Origin: Haloarcula marismortui ATCC 43049
Lineage (GTDB): Archaea; Halobacteriota; Halobacteria; Halobacteriales; Haloarculaceae
Reading direction: 5' to 3'
Assembly (NCBI RefSeq): GCF_000011085.1
Contig: NC_006396.1
Location: 868,001 to 932,000, forward strand
Length of the DNA: 64,000 nucleotides
Translations under genes and position numbers: made by a program
Shown: in pieces, positions 25,894 to 35,201 of the stretch
Layout of the letters: every line of letters starts with the position of its first letter
Position numbering within the stretch: the first letter of the stretch is position 1
Notes under the pieces: generated by a model
What the model was told of the DNA's origin: nothing
Databases searched by the model: none
What the model saw: only the letters and a program-made list of their open reading frames with translations

Positions 25894-26919
25894 TCATTTG
25901 ATTGCGTAGCTCAAAATATCGTGATCGATCGACTCTATCAAGGGCTTCTCAAGGATCTCTACTGGTGAATTCTCAAATTCCGAGTGGATTGGAATCACAG
26001 GAATATCCCCGAGAAATGCTGCGAATACACTGAAGCTACTTGGTGGTGCTAGAACATAGTCACAAAGTGAAAGCTCAGCGAAATCGGTCACATAACTTAA
26101 GGTACTATCTTCTTGACAAAGAGAGAGGTGAGAAGAAACGTTCTCAAAAGAATTCTGTTGAGACGTATTTGATGCAACCAGAAACCCCACATCCTCTTTT
26201 TCAAAGAATTTATCTATTATCTCCATGCATTTATTATAATAAGCGGCATCAAAATAGAATTTCCCATTTCTCCAAGTGCGATAATCTCCCTGTCTCATAT
26301 GCACTCCAACGATAATGTCATGCTCTTCCCGTAGGCGAGACAGATGTGACATCGCAGGGTCCCGATAATCTTTGTTAATTTGCAATTCTTCAACCAGTAA
26401 CTGTTTATATTTTTTAACTAGCGGCCAAGCACGTACGTTCCATCCACTAACTACCGAAATTGGGTTATCTTTGACCTTTGAAATGATCGTTTCCTCTGTG
26501 AAATCAATCTCAGGGTAATGCTTTCCTAGCAGTGGAATTGGTAGATGGCTATCCCCGGCAATAATGCTTTGAGCATTCTTTGAAGTTCTTGCAATTGTAT
26601 GTAGCACTGCTGGCCTTATCGTTTCTATGATCACATTATCTGAAAAACGTCCGCTCCACAGATCTATTATTGATTTTTTCCATACCGTCGACAGCTCCTC
26701 ACAATCTAACTGAATGGAATCGTGGCCCTCAATTTCTTCAAATGCAAACGTGTAATCGTAGAATGGTAGACAATGGACTCGTAAATCATATTCCTGACTA
26801 ATTGAATATAAATTACAAAAATTAATCAACTGGTTTCCTAAACGTCCACCCCCTGCCGAGTAAATTAGAACCGGCTTCTCATCCTCAATTGTCACAGAAT
26901 GATTATTCTTTCGACCCAC
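25894..26919 (-). CDS. GT11-like (alpha-fucosyltransferase) protein
   Basis: A 341-residue protein with the GT11 pattern: a nucleotide-binding start (YSAGGGRLGNQLINF, about 20-34), the VGVHMRQGDYRTW motif near the middle (family HxRRxDY-like) and a late acceptor-side region (DFAELSLCDYVLAPPSSFSV) like the D-x-x-x-M-x-x-C...SSFS block. These enzymes transfer L-fucose from GDP-fucose. The Gmd/Fcl pair 8 kb away would supply that donor, which strengthens the call. The start is GTG at 26919; no nearer ATG fits. Composition is AT-rich. The acceptor is unknown. Confidence 0.72.
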   Translation of the reverse strand: MGRKNNHSVTIEDEKPVLIYSAGGGRLGNQLINFCNLYSISQEYDLRVHCLPFYDYTFAFEEIEGHDSIQLDCEELSTVWKKSIIDLWSGRFSDNVIIETIRPAVLHTIARTSKNAQSIIAGDSHLPIPLLGKHYPEIDFTEETIISKVKDNPISVVSGWNVRAWPLVKKYKQLLVEELQINKDYRDPAMSHLSRLREEHDIIVGVHMRQGDYRTWRNGKFYFDAAYYNKCMEIIDKFFEKEDVGFLVASNTSQQNSFENVSSHLSLCQEDSTLSYVTDFAELSLCDYVLAPPSSFSVFAAFLGDIPVIPIHSEFENSPVEILEKPLIESIDHDILSYAIK

Positions 26920-27031
26920 TTATTAATTATCCGGTATTTGTGTCCGTAATATCAATCCCAAAACGAAGAATAAACACTAAAATTTTACAATTGTATGAGT
27001 TATAATTTAAATAATATCTAATGAGTCTTTA

Positions 27032-28192
27032 TTATGAGTTTTCATACAATCTTATACTTCCTTCTGCGATATTACTCCATGAGAGCTGATCCAATGCATA
27101 CTTCAATGCGTTTTCTGCGTGACGCTCTTGCAGATCAGTGCTCGAACAGTATTGGGTGAGGCATGTTTCTAATTTATCTATATCTCCCCGCTCAAATGAG
27201 ATTCCATTATGATTTGCCACTAGAAAGGAAGTCGCAGCACTCTCACATACCACGACCGGCAACCCACACCCAATCGCCTCGATGATTGTAATCCCAAGCT
27301 TTCCGGGCCAGACACCGATATCCGCCGCGAGGTAGTAGTCGGCAAGAGTTTCATGAGGAACTCGGCCTTCGAATCGCGTACAGTCTTCCAAACCAAAATT
27401 CGAAATTAGTTCTTTCAGTGAGCGCTTATATTCTTCGGGGCAGGGGCCGACGAGGAGGAGTCGAGCCTCTGGATGAGCATCATTGACCTGGTCGAACGCA
27501 TGGATTAGAACCTCAAGGTCTTTCGTCTCATTTAGGTTGCCCGATGAAATAATTACCATTTCATCGGAGTCGTACCCCAATTCGTCTCGGAAATCGGATT
27601 GAGCGGCCTGTGGCGAGAACACATCCGTGTCAACCCCAAGAGGCAAGAACTCGACGTGTTCTTCTGAAATCCCCATTTTGTCGACAATGAAGTGTTCGGC
27701 TTGGGGATTTACAGGAAGGAAGGCCTCCGCTCTGGAAGTCAAAAATGGAACACCCAGAGTGCGGTGACTGCCGTAGAGTAGCTTTTTCGCTGGGGTGTCT
27801 GTGTGGAGATTGTCGTTGTCTACATGAACATCGACGAACAAATCAACATCGTTCAGCAGTTCGTACACGGCACACTGGAAGGTAGTGATGGAGTACAGAC
27901 CATGGGCATGAATCACATCGGGGTCGAAATCCGAGAGGGCCGAGAACAACTTTTTTAGATACACTTTCTCCATCGAATCCAAATTTAGTGTTGTTTTTAA
28001 GCGATACGTCGGGACAGACTTGTACTCGTGATACCCCCTTTCGTACTGTAAGTTGTCGCCTTCTGAAACGGGAGCGTAGTCACTAGTGAATATCCGCGCG
28101 TCATGGCCTAATTCACATTGCTTCGCAGGAAGATAGTTCTCTTGATATCCTAAGTCCGGCTGATATGGATGGAGAACGTGAGCAACTTTCAT
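27032..28192 (-). CDS. Glycosyltransferase family 4
   Basis: A 386-residue retaining glycosyltransferase of the GT-B fold. The N-terminal acceptor domain begins MKVAHVLHPYQPDLGYQ. The C-terminal donor domain contains EMVIISSGNLNETKDLEVLI, ARLLLVGPCPEEY, a FEGRVPHETLADYYLAADIG segment and the E-x7-E-like motif GITIIEAIGCGLPVVVCES. Donor sugar and linkage cannot be told. It lies upstream of the GT11-like gene on the same strand and divergent from the next GT4. Confidence 0.9.
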   Translation of the reverse strand: MKVAHVLHPYQPDLGYQENYLPAKQCELGHDARIFTSDYAPVSEGDNLQYERGYHEYKSVPTYRLKTTLNLDSMEKVYLKKLFSALSDFDPDVIHAHGLYSITTFQCAVYELLNDVDLFVDVHVDNDNLHTDTPAKKLLYGSHRTLGVPFLTSRAEAFLPVNPQAEHFIVDKMGISEEHVEFLPLGVDTDVFSPQAAQSDFRDELGYDSDEMVIISSGNLNETKDLEVLIHAFDQVNDAHPEARLLLVGPCPEEYKRSLKELISNFGLEDCTRFEGRVPHETLADYYLAADIGVWPGKLGITIIEAIGCGLPVVVCESAATSFLVANHNGISFERGDIDKLETCLTQYCSSTDLQERHAENALKYALDQLSWSNIAEGSIRLYENS

Positions 28193-28299
28193 ATATAATT
28201 TCTAGGTAGTGGTCTATGATATCCTAGTACTGACGCTAATTAAACACCTCCGAATTCGCTTATTCTACTGCTTAGATCGCGAGCGCCAGTTGCCGCCGA

Positions 28300-29556
28300 T
28301 TGAGTAAATTCCGAAGGTCAGATTCATTATTCCTCCATGGAATAGTTCGTCGTGTGACAGCTGAACCGCTCGATGGTCGGATTTCCGTACTCAATGTCGT
28401 CGTGACGATACCAGAGGCACATGTTGGGGGTGCAGAGCGGGCCGGACTCCGGTTCGGCGACGCGCTGGCAGCCCACGCTAATGTGGATACTGTCATGATG
28501 GAAGGAAAAGACGACGCTGATCTGTTCGCCGATTTGGGCCTTTCGGAGTCGATCGCGTCGATACCATCCTATACATTCATTCGAGATGGGCTGAACCGAA
28601 TCTTTGCTTCATCGAATAACATCTGGAACGTCCTCATTGGAACACGGTTGACACCGCCGAAACCACTTTCAGACTACGACCTCGTCCACATTCACAACCC
28701 TGTCCCGCTTGCTGGGATGGTAAGTGTAGCACTTCACTGTCGGATCAAGGGCATACCGTACTGTGTCACAACCCACGGCATCAGCAAGGTGCCCAAGATT
28801 CCAGAGGAACTTGGCCTGTCAAGAGGTCAACGTATCGTCTTCAATCATGGGTTTCTCCGCGCCTACAAGAACGTCCTGTCGAATGCCACTCATCTATTCG
28901 CACTGTCTGAGGGGGATCAAGATACAATTACCGAGTGGTTCTCGGATCAGTCTGTGAGTGTACTTCCGAATGGGGTCGATCTAAACGTCTCACCTGAAGC
29001 TCCCGAGGTCGACACCAAAGTGGACTTACCGGACAAACCGGTCCTGCTCTTTGTCGGCCGAATAATGGCGAGTAAGGGGGTAGACGACTTACTGGAAGCA
29101 TTCTCGCTTCTCGAACACGACTGCAAGCTCATAATAGTGGGCCCCATGCGAGATGAACATTTCAAGGATCAGATTCATACCCTCAGCGATGATGTCGAAT
29201 ACCGCGGTTACGTCGAACAAGCGGAGCTTGATGCGCTGTATCGACGTGCAGATCTGTTCGTCTTCCCAACGCGATCCGATGTCTTCCCACTCGTAACGTT
29301 GGAGGCAATGGCGGCAGGAACTCCTGTTGTTTCGACGACAGTAGGTGGACTGCCGGAACAGATACCGGACCAAGTGGGACGGCTAGTTCCCCCTAAAGAG
29401 CCGAAAACGTTTGCTGCTGCAGTAGACGGGATGCTCTCGAATGAGCAGCTCAGAACAGAGATGGGCCGGGCTGGCAAGTCGTTAGTTGAGGAACGATATT
29501 CCTGGGAGGCTGTAGCGAAGGCAGCTGTGACAGAATATTACAGGATAGTCAACTGA
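28300..29556 (+). CDS. Glycosyltransferase family 4
   Basis: A GT-B glycosyltransferase with the glycine-rich acceptor-side motif PEAHVGGAERAGLRFGDAL near the N-terminus, HIHNPVPLAGMVSVALH, CVTTHGISKVPKIPEELG, SVLPNGVDLNVSPEA, PVLLFVGRIMASKGVDDLL and the EX7E-like block FPLVTLEAMAAGTPVVSTT. The frame opens at TTG 28300 (418 residues). GTG at 28354 would give a cleaner start just before the first beta strand, and I consider it about equally likely. It sits alone on the plus strand between minus-strand glycan genes. Confidence 0.9.
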   Translation: MSKFRRSDSLFLHGIVRRVTAEPLDGRISVLNVVVTIPEAHVGGAERAGLRFGDALAAHANVDTVMMEGKDDADLFADLGLSESIASIPSYTFIRDGLNRIFASSNNIWNVLIGTRLTPPKPLSDYDLVHIHNPVPLAGMVSVALHCRIKGIPYCVTTHGISKVPKIPEELGLSRGQRIVFNHGFLRAYKNVLSNATHLFALSEGDQDTITEWFSDQSVSVLPNGVDLNVSPEAPEVDTKVDLPDKPVLLFVGRIMASKGVDDLLEAFSLLEHDCKLIIVGPMRDEHFKDQIHTLSDDVEYRGYVEQAELDALYRRADLFVFPTRSDVFPLVTLEAMAAGTPVVSTTVGGLPEQIPDQVGRLVPPKEPKTFAAAVDGMLSNEQLRTEMGRAGKSLVEERYSWEAVAKAAVTEYYRIVN

Positions 29557-29595
29557 TTTGCAGTTTGTAAGTCGCCCTCAGTTCACCAGACAGAT

Positions 29596-30363
29596 TCAAG
29601 TACCTTCTTTTTCTCCTGGCGGACTTCGGATGAACTGTGGCACCTTCTCAACCGGATGCAAAAACGGCGCGACGAACCGCCCTAACCGGTTGTGTTTCTT
29701 CCACCCACGATACATGTCTTCGATAACGGTTAGCATGTTCTCAATTGATTGGTTACTCATGCCGCCCAGTTCCATCCTGACCAGCACGCGATCGAGGTAT
29801 GTCACCGAGATATCCGTATTCAACAGCAATCGAATCATGAGTTCGTAGTCGGCCGAAATCTCGTACGAGAGGTCGAAGCCGCCGTGCCTCTCATAGATCT
29901 CATGCCTGACGAAGAAGGTTGGATGTGGAGGCATCCATCCGTAATAAAGCTTGTACCGGCTATACTCATCGCTTTTCCAGTATCGAACCACATCGTCGTC
30001 CGCATCGACGTAGACGAGGTCGCCGTAACAGGCGTCAGCCCCTGTCTCGGCCAGCTGGCTCGCGACATCGTGGAGCACGCGCTGGTCCTGGTAGTAATCG
30101 TCCGCGTTGAGTAGCCCGATGACATCGCCCGTCGCCGCCTCGATGCCCTTGTTGATGGCGTCGTACATTCCGTCGTCTGGCTCGGAGATCAGACAGTCTA
30201 TGTGATTTTCATACTGCTCAATTACGTCGACAGTGTCATCCGTTGATTCGCTATCGACGACAATATGCTCAACCTCAAAGTTGCCCTGTTGGCTGGCGAC
30301 AGAGTCCAGACACCGCTCGACTCGCGGGTCATTATATACTGCAGTGATGATACTGATTTTCAT
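29596..30363 (-). CDS. Glycosyltransferase family 2
   Basis: A 255-residue soluble GT-A enzyme. It begins MKISIITAVYNDPRVERCLD, then HIVVDSESTDDTVDVI, and the DxD metal site in GLLNADDYYQD. MPPHPTFFVRHEIYERHGGF with DYELMIRLL is the acceptor/catalytic block typical of WcaA-like GT2 enzymes that add sugars during exopolysaccharide or N-glycan assembly. It converges with the GT4 gene on the plus strand, with 39 bases between stops. Confidence 0.9.
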   Translation of the reverse strand: MKISIITAVYNDPRVERCLDSVASQQGNFEVEHIVVDSESTDDTVDVIEQYENHIDCLISEPDDGMYDAINKGIEAATGDVIGLLNADDYYQDQRVLHDVASQLAETGADACYGDLVYVDADDDVVRYWKSDEYSRYKLYYGWMPPHPTFFVRHEIYERHGGFDLSYEISADYELMIRLLLNTDISVTYLDRVLVRMELGGMSNQSIENMLTVIEDMYRGWKKHNRLGRFVAPFLHPVEKVPQFIRSPPGEKEGT

Positions 30364-30428
30364 ACTGAGAGTAATCTACTTTGGTGCTGATACCGGGCAC
30401 AAAGCTGGATTCTGTCGAACATCTACAC

Positions 30429-31403
30429 TTATGTTTCAGTGATCATGTTCGCTATTTGATTCAGTATCAAGCCGGCGAAAACGCCCAGAACGCCAATCAC
30501 CGTGCTGAAGCCTGCTACTAGAACCTTCGCTGGATAAAACACGCCGGTAGCTTGATACACGAGTATACCCTGAAGTCCGTACAATGTGCCGAACAAAAAT
30601 AGAAGCATTCCCGGTGCGCCGAAGAATACCAGCGGATGTTTGTCCCGGACCAACTGCAGGATGAACACTACGACAGCAAGCCCGTGTCGCAGTGGGTTGT
30701 AGGTCTGTCCGTCGACCCCATCATACCGGACGTCAATCGGAACTTCAGAGATCTCGAGGTCTGCAGCACTTGCACGGTCTATCATCTCACTTTCAACGCC
30801 GATACCATCAGTTGTAATTGAGATTTTCTCGACTGCCTCGACCGAGAACGCACGGAAACCGCTCTGTGTGTCAGTCAAGGATTCTCCGGATGATCCGATG
30901 GTGAGCGAATCTAGCGTCTGCTGGCCTACCCGACGGTACAGCGGCGTTTCCGTCGTCTCAGATTCGATATAGCGACTCCCGATTACCATCTCCGCATGGC
31001 CGTTGAGGACGGGATGTACTACTTCTGGTATCTCTTCGGGCACATGTTGGCCATCCCCATCGATGAGCACCAGCGCCTTGTAGTCCGAGCCCGCGGCATA
31101 GTCAAATATAGTCTGGACAGCACCACCCTTCCCCTGATTCTGTTCGTGTTCGATGACTGTCGCCCCAGCTTCCCTAGCGATATCAGCCGTCGCGTCGGAA
31201 CTTCCATCATCGACGACAAGCACGTTCTTGGTTATTTTCTGAACCGAAAGAACGGTGCTACCAATGCCAATTTCCTCGTTGTAGGCTGGAATCGCAACTA
31301 ATGTGTTTGAAAGCCTTGGTGATTTCGTCTCAGGCGATAACGAACTATCGCCTCCAGTTTGTTCATGCGCCGCACTTTCGGCCGTGCTTATTCCACCTTG
31401 CAT
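30429..31403 (-). CDS. DPM1-like GT2 with C-terminal membrane segments
   Basis: A 324-residue protein. After a 30-residue polar N-terminus comes a GT-A domain: LVAIPAYNEEIGIGSTVLSV, VLVVDDGSSDATADIA, NQGKGGAVQTIFDYA, the DxD-like LIDGDGQH and VIGSRYIESE. Two hydrophobic segments follow at about 250-320. This is the layout of polyprenyl-/dolichyl-phosphate sugar synthases, which load a sugar from a nucleotide donor onto dolichyl phosphate at the membrane. It probably supplies the lipid-linked donor for the island. The identity of the sugar is unknown. Confidence 0.85.
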   Translation of the reverse strand: MQGGISTAESAAHEQTGGDSSLSPETKSPRLSNTLVAIPAYNEEIGIGSTVLSVQKITKNVLVVDDGSSDATADIAREAGATVIEHEQNQGKGGAVQTIFDYAAGSDYKALVLIDGDGQHVPEEIPEVVHPVLNGHAEMVIGSRYIESETTETPLYRRVGQQTLDSLTIGSSGESLTDTQSGFRAFSVEAVEKISITTDGIGVESEMIDRASAADLEISEVPIDVRYDGVDGQTYNPLRHGLAVVVFILQLVRDKHPLVFFGAPGMLLFLFGTLYGLQGILVYQATGVFYPAKVLVAGFSTVIGVLGVFAGLILNQIANMITET

Positions 31404-31524
31404 TATTGTTGATTTCCCCCCAATCTACGGCTTCGCTGTAATCCTATACTTGACATGACACGGAGTAAACCTATGTATATGAAACAATACTTAAAGCCAA
31501 TTTATTTATACTTATCGGAAGGAT

Positions 31525-32514
31525 TTGTACAATCCAGATATAAAAATAGCACGCGAGCGGGGCGCGACAGTCGTGACACCTGACGAACCGGGCTATGGCT
31601 ATGCGTATCGCTACGCGTTTCGACAAGACACGGAGAGAGTACATAACGATGCCGACACGACGTACGGTTTCGAGATGATTCCGCAGCTCCTCGAACCGGT
31701 CCAGAACGGCGACGCGGACATCTGTATGGGAAGCCGGCTGGAGGGGGAGATCCGGGACGGGTCGATGCCGCTACTCCACAAATACGTCGGGAACCCGCTG
31801 CTGACGCGGTTCCTGAACACGTTCTACGGAGCCGGTGTGAGCGATGCACACAGCGGGTTCCGGGTGTTCACCAAGGACGCGCTCGAAACGCTAGAGCTAG
31901 AGACGACCGGGATGGAGTTCGCCAGCGAGATGATCATGGAGGCCGGTGCGAACGACCTCACCATTGAAGAAGTCCCGATTATCTACCACGAGCGGGAGGG
32001 CGAGGAAACGCTCGATAGCTTCAGTGACGGCTGGCGACACGTCCGGTTCATGCTCGTGAACGCGCCGGACTACCTGTTCTCGTATCCGGCCCTACTGTTA
32101 GTCTCAGTCGGGGCGGTGTTGATGTCGCTGTCAATCGCCCGGCTGTCGATCGGCGGCGTCAACTTCGGAATACAGACGATGGTCGGCGGATCGTTGCTGG
32201 CGATCGTCGGGTATCAGGTCTGGACGCTGGCGCTGTTCAGTTCCATCGCTGCGAACCCGATCAACAAGCCCGAGGGTGTGCTTGTCGGCATGATACGGGA
32301 GCAGTTCCAGTTGGAGCACGGCGCGTCCATCGGCATTCTCATGGCTGCAGTCGGCGTTCTGTACCTCGGGAGCGTGTTCGGACAGTGGCTGCTCGCCGGC
32401 GAAGCGGCGTTACTGTCAGCCACGGCAACCCTTCTGGCCTCGACAGTCGTGGTGCTCGGGCTACAGACAGTGTTCGGGTCGTTCTTCATGAGTATGCTAG
32501 CAGACAGCACCTAA
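31525..32514 (+). CDS. N-terminally truncated DPM1-like GT2 (remnant)
   Basis: A 329-residue frame that begins in the middle of a GT2 domain: IARERGATVVTPDEPGYGYA is normally preceded by some 40 residues (the VPAYNE and DGSSD parts) that are missing here. A TTG serves as apparent start, and an in-frame stop lies 31 bases before it. The rest is well preserved (ICMGSRLEGEIRDGSMPLL, VSDAHSGFRVFTKDAL, FASEMIMEAG), followed by about four membrane segments. The DxD region is blurred to HNDADTTYGFE. It is probably a non-functional leftover, though the long open frame implies recent decay or another use. Confidence 0.7.
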   Translation: MYNPDIKIARERGATVVTPDEPGYGYAYRYAFRQDTERVHNDADTTYGFEMIPQLLEPVQNGDADICMGSRLEGEIRDGSMPLLHKYVGNPLLTRFLNTFYGAGVSDAHSGFRVFTKDALETLELETTGMEFASEMIMEAGANDLTIEEVPIIYHEREGEETLDSFSDGWRHVRFMLVNAPDYLFSYPALLLVSVGAVLMSLSIARLSIGGVNFGIQTMVGGSLLAIVGYQVWTLALFSSIAANPINKPEGVLVGMIREQFQLEHGASIGILMAAVGVLYLGSVFGQWLLAGEAALLSATATLLASTVVVLGLQTVFGSFFMSMLADST

Positions 32515-32542
32515 CCGTTGACTGTCGCTTTAGCTGGAGTAG

Positions 32543-33529
32543 TCAGTTCTGCGTACACCTGCTAGAGCACGTTCCGTTCTCGACGCAGTCGATGTCGGGC
32601 CGTGTTCGGTTCTCGGCAACGAACTGCCACTCGTTTCGGCCCACGCTGTCGGTGCCGTTGGAATAGGAGAGTTGTCTGTACAGCCCGTTGTAGTTCATCA
32701 CGCTGTCGTATTCTGTCTGGGAGTAGCGCTCCTCGTCGATACCGTCCTGATGGGCGTCAAGCCCCATCGCGTGCCCGAACTCGTGCATGAACAGCGAGGC
32801 GGTGATCTTCGGTGAATCGAACCGCTCCATCGCCGCGATTTCAGGTCGGCCCGCGCCGACGAAGTAGTCGTCTCCGTTGTAGGCGACGTCGTCGGTGAGC
32901 AGGACGTAGTAGTAGCCGTCAGAACGGTACTCGGAATGGTTTGCCCGGAAGTCGTAGATGTCGTTCCCGGCACCAGCACGGGATTTCGAGTATACCGTCC
33001 CGTTGGCTGAGAGGTTCGTATCGTCTGTGACGAGATGGATATCGATCCCGGTGGAGCCGTCAGGGTTTGAAACGGGTGCATTCTCAAACGTCTCGACAAT
33101 GGATGTCCGGACCGGGTCGCTGAGCGTCGTCGACTGTGTGGAATCGACTTCGACGTAGATGTCCGTTCGGAGCGGGTCTGCATCCGGAATAGCCTGCTCG
33201 CAGCGGACTTCCATGCCGTCCGGATAGCCGTCGCCGTCCGTGTCTGCGTCGGTCGGGTCAGTGTCGTAAACGGACCGCTCTAGCGAATCCGACAGGCCGT
33301 CTCCGTCCGTATCAGTGGCGTTCGCATCGGCCTGTGCCTGCTGTACGTCCGGAGTGTCGGCCCCACCACCGCTAGCAGTGTTCACCTGCGGCGACGTCCC
33401 GACGGCTGGAAACACGACACCGGCGAGAAGCAGCGTCACGAGGACGATAGCACCGACGCGAACCACCGGCAGGCGACAGAACCAGTTGTCCGCGAGACGG
33501 CGGGCGCCAGCTGAGATGTCTGTGAACAT
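32543..33529 (-). CDS. Secreted HEFGH zinc metalloprotease with Ca-binding repeats
   Basis: A 328-residue protein from ATG 33529, with an N-terminal membrane/signal segment (VVRVGAIVLVTLLLAGVVFP). Two thrombospondin type-3-like calcium repeats follow (DTDGDGLSDSLE and DADTDGDGYPDGME), then a protease domain with zinc site MHEFGHAMGLDAH (His249, Glu250, His253) and a Met-turn-like YDSVMNYNGL. The third histidine of the metzincin motif would be one residue later than normal (GLDAH instead of GxxH). The C-terminus has four Cys within 14 residues. Exported and calcium-stabilised, probably acting at the cell surface. Confidence 0.8.
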   Translation of the reverse strand: MFTDISAGARRLADNWFCRLPVVRVGAIVLVTLLLAGVVFPAVGTSPQVNTASGGGADTPDVQQAQADANATDTDGDGLSDSLERSVYDTDPTDADTDGDGYPDGMEVRCEQAIPDADPLRTDIYVEVDSTQSTTLSDPVRTSIVETFENAPVSNPDGSTGIDIHLVTDDTNLSANGTVYSKSRAGAGNDIYDFRANHSEYRSDGYYYVLLTDDVAYNGDDYFVGAGRPEIAAMERFDSPKITASLFMHEFGHAMGLDAHQDGIDEERYSQTEYDSVMNYNGLYRQLSYSNGTDSVGRNEWQFVAENRTRPDIDCVENGTCSSRCTQN

Positions 33530-33755
33530 AGTTGTAATATTAATACTGATTCCGATAGCTACATTCACCCAAGTTCCCGAATTTCGAGATATAGGGCACT
33601 TGGGCCAGTCATGTCCCAGAATTTTCGACTGAGGGTTAAGTAAATAATCCCCTAAATATCAATATCGATTCCGATATTGATGAGGGATGCGAACTCCGAG
33701 CACTCGGCTGTGTCTGTCGGTATCTTCAATGGGCTCGGTTCAGTAACCGAAGCTA

Positions 33756-35201
33756 ATGCGTGTCACCCGGCGGTTCTGGCTCACGATCACTGCTATCGGT
33801 AGTCTCGTCGTGGGTGGTGGGCTGCTCGATGCACCCCTGTTAGTCGTCGGGGCCGTCGGGCTCGCAGGCTGGCTGCTCGCAATGCAGTTTGCGTTCGTCC
33901 GTGGCGTTTCACGGCTCGAGGACGAACTCACTGTCAGCCAGTCGCTCGACCGGTCCCGAATACGGACCGACGCCGAAACAAACTACACAGTTGAAGCATC
34001 GGTCAACGCTGCCGGCGATCACCTGCCGCTTTCTATCGAAGCACAGATTCCACTCGCAGCGCGGATGGAAGCGGGCCCCACTCCGGATGTCGATCTCGGT
34101 GCGTCGATGCAGTCGTCATCAGTGACACTCCCGCTCACCTGGGAGACTGTTGGCAACTACACCGTTCCCGGAGCCACAGTGACGGTCAGTGACGGCACTG
34201 GGCTGTTTACCCAGTCGTTCACGACGGGGCCCGGCCCCGAAATAACAGTCGAGTCGCCGTCGGTCGGCCCGATTCACGTTGGCCAGAGTGGGAAACGGCT
34301 GCTACGCGGTGTCGGGGAGCACGATGCCCGCGGGCGGACGGGTGGCCTGTCAGCCGAGGAAATTCGAAAATACGTTCCGGGTGACGCACTGAAATACGTC
34401 GACTGGAAGGCGACTGCCAGACTGGACGAGGCACACGTCCGTAACTACGAGGCCGAGAGTAACCGTAGCGTGGTCCTCGTCCTTGATCACCGTCAAACGC
34501 TGGGCGATGGCGCACCTGGCGAAACGAAGCTAGAGCATCTCAAAGCGGTCGCAGCGGCGTTCCAGCAGCGTGCCGAAGCGACCCGCGACCCGTTAGGGTA
34601 CGTGACTATCGATGACGCAGGCGTGACGGAATCGAGAGTCCCAGTAGCGCGAGCCGAGGTTTACAGGTCGTGTCAGCATCGGATCGGTGACCTCGACACC
34701 GAAACTGAGACGCCGCCGACAGCCACCACGACAGCGACGCACACCGGAACGATGACAGGGATGGTAAATCCGGCGGCGGACACACAATCACCGATAGAAG
34801 CGACGCTGCTCGCGTATCGGAGCGCTGCTGGGTCAAAGCGACACCTTCCCGACCAGCCACTGTACAACGGGTTGCAGGCGGCACCACAGGAGGTACGCAG
34901 CGCGGACCTGCTGGTCATTTGTACAGACGACAGCAACCCGAACGAACTGCGGAACACAGTTGGACTGGCAAGACGCAACGCAACAGAGGTCGTCGTGTTT
35001 ATCACGCCGTCAGTGGCCTTCGATACGGACCTCCTCACGGACCTCGATACCGCCTACGAGCGGTATCGGGCCTTCGACCAGTTCCGGCGTGAATTGAACG
35101 AAATCGACTCGGTGACGGCCTACGAGGTTGGGTCGCCGGACCAGATTTCGGCGATTCTGTCCGGCAGCCCAGCGAACACAGACCAGCGGGGGTCCGTATG
35201 A
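33756..35201 (+). CDS. DUF58 domain-containing membrane protein
   Basis: A 481-residue protein with two N-terminal membrane segments (about 8-50), a beta-rich part, and the DUF58 signature EEIRKYVPGDALKYVDWKAT at about 202-221, followed by a von Willebrand A-like fold (VVLVLDHRQTLGDG). DUF58 proteins typically work with MoxR AAA ATPases, thought to assemble or activate envelope complexes. Here the MoxR gene lies close by on the opposite strand. It is the first gene of a three-gene plus-strand operon; its last codons overlap the next ATG (ATGA at 35198). Confidence 0.9.
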   Translation: MRVTRRFWLTITAIGSLVVGGGLLDAPLLVVGAVGLAGWLLAMQFAFVRGVSRLEDELTVSQSLDRSRIRTDAETNYTVEASVNAAGDHLPLSIEAQIPLAARMEAGPTPDVDLGASMQSSSVTLPLTWETVGNYTVPGATVTVSDGTGLFTQSFTTGPGPEITVESPSVGPIHVGQSGKRLLRGVGEHDARGRTGGLSAEEIRKYVPGDALKYVDWKATARLDEAHVRNYEAESNRSVVLVLDHRQTLGDGAPGETKLEHLKAVAAAFQQRAEATRDPLGYVTIDDAGVTESRVPVARAEVYRSCQHRIGDLDTETETPPTATTTATHTGTMTGMVNPAADTQSPIEATLLAYRSAAGSKRHLPDQPLYNGLQAAPQEVRSADLLVICTDDSNPNELRNTVGLARRNATEVVVFITPSVAFDTDLLTDLDTAYERYRAFDQFRRELNEIDSVTAYEVGSPDQISAILSGSPANTDQRGSV

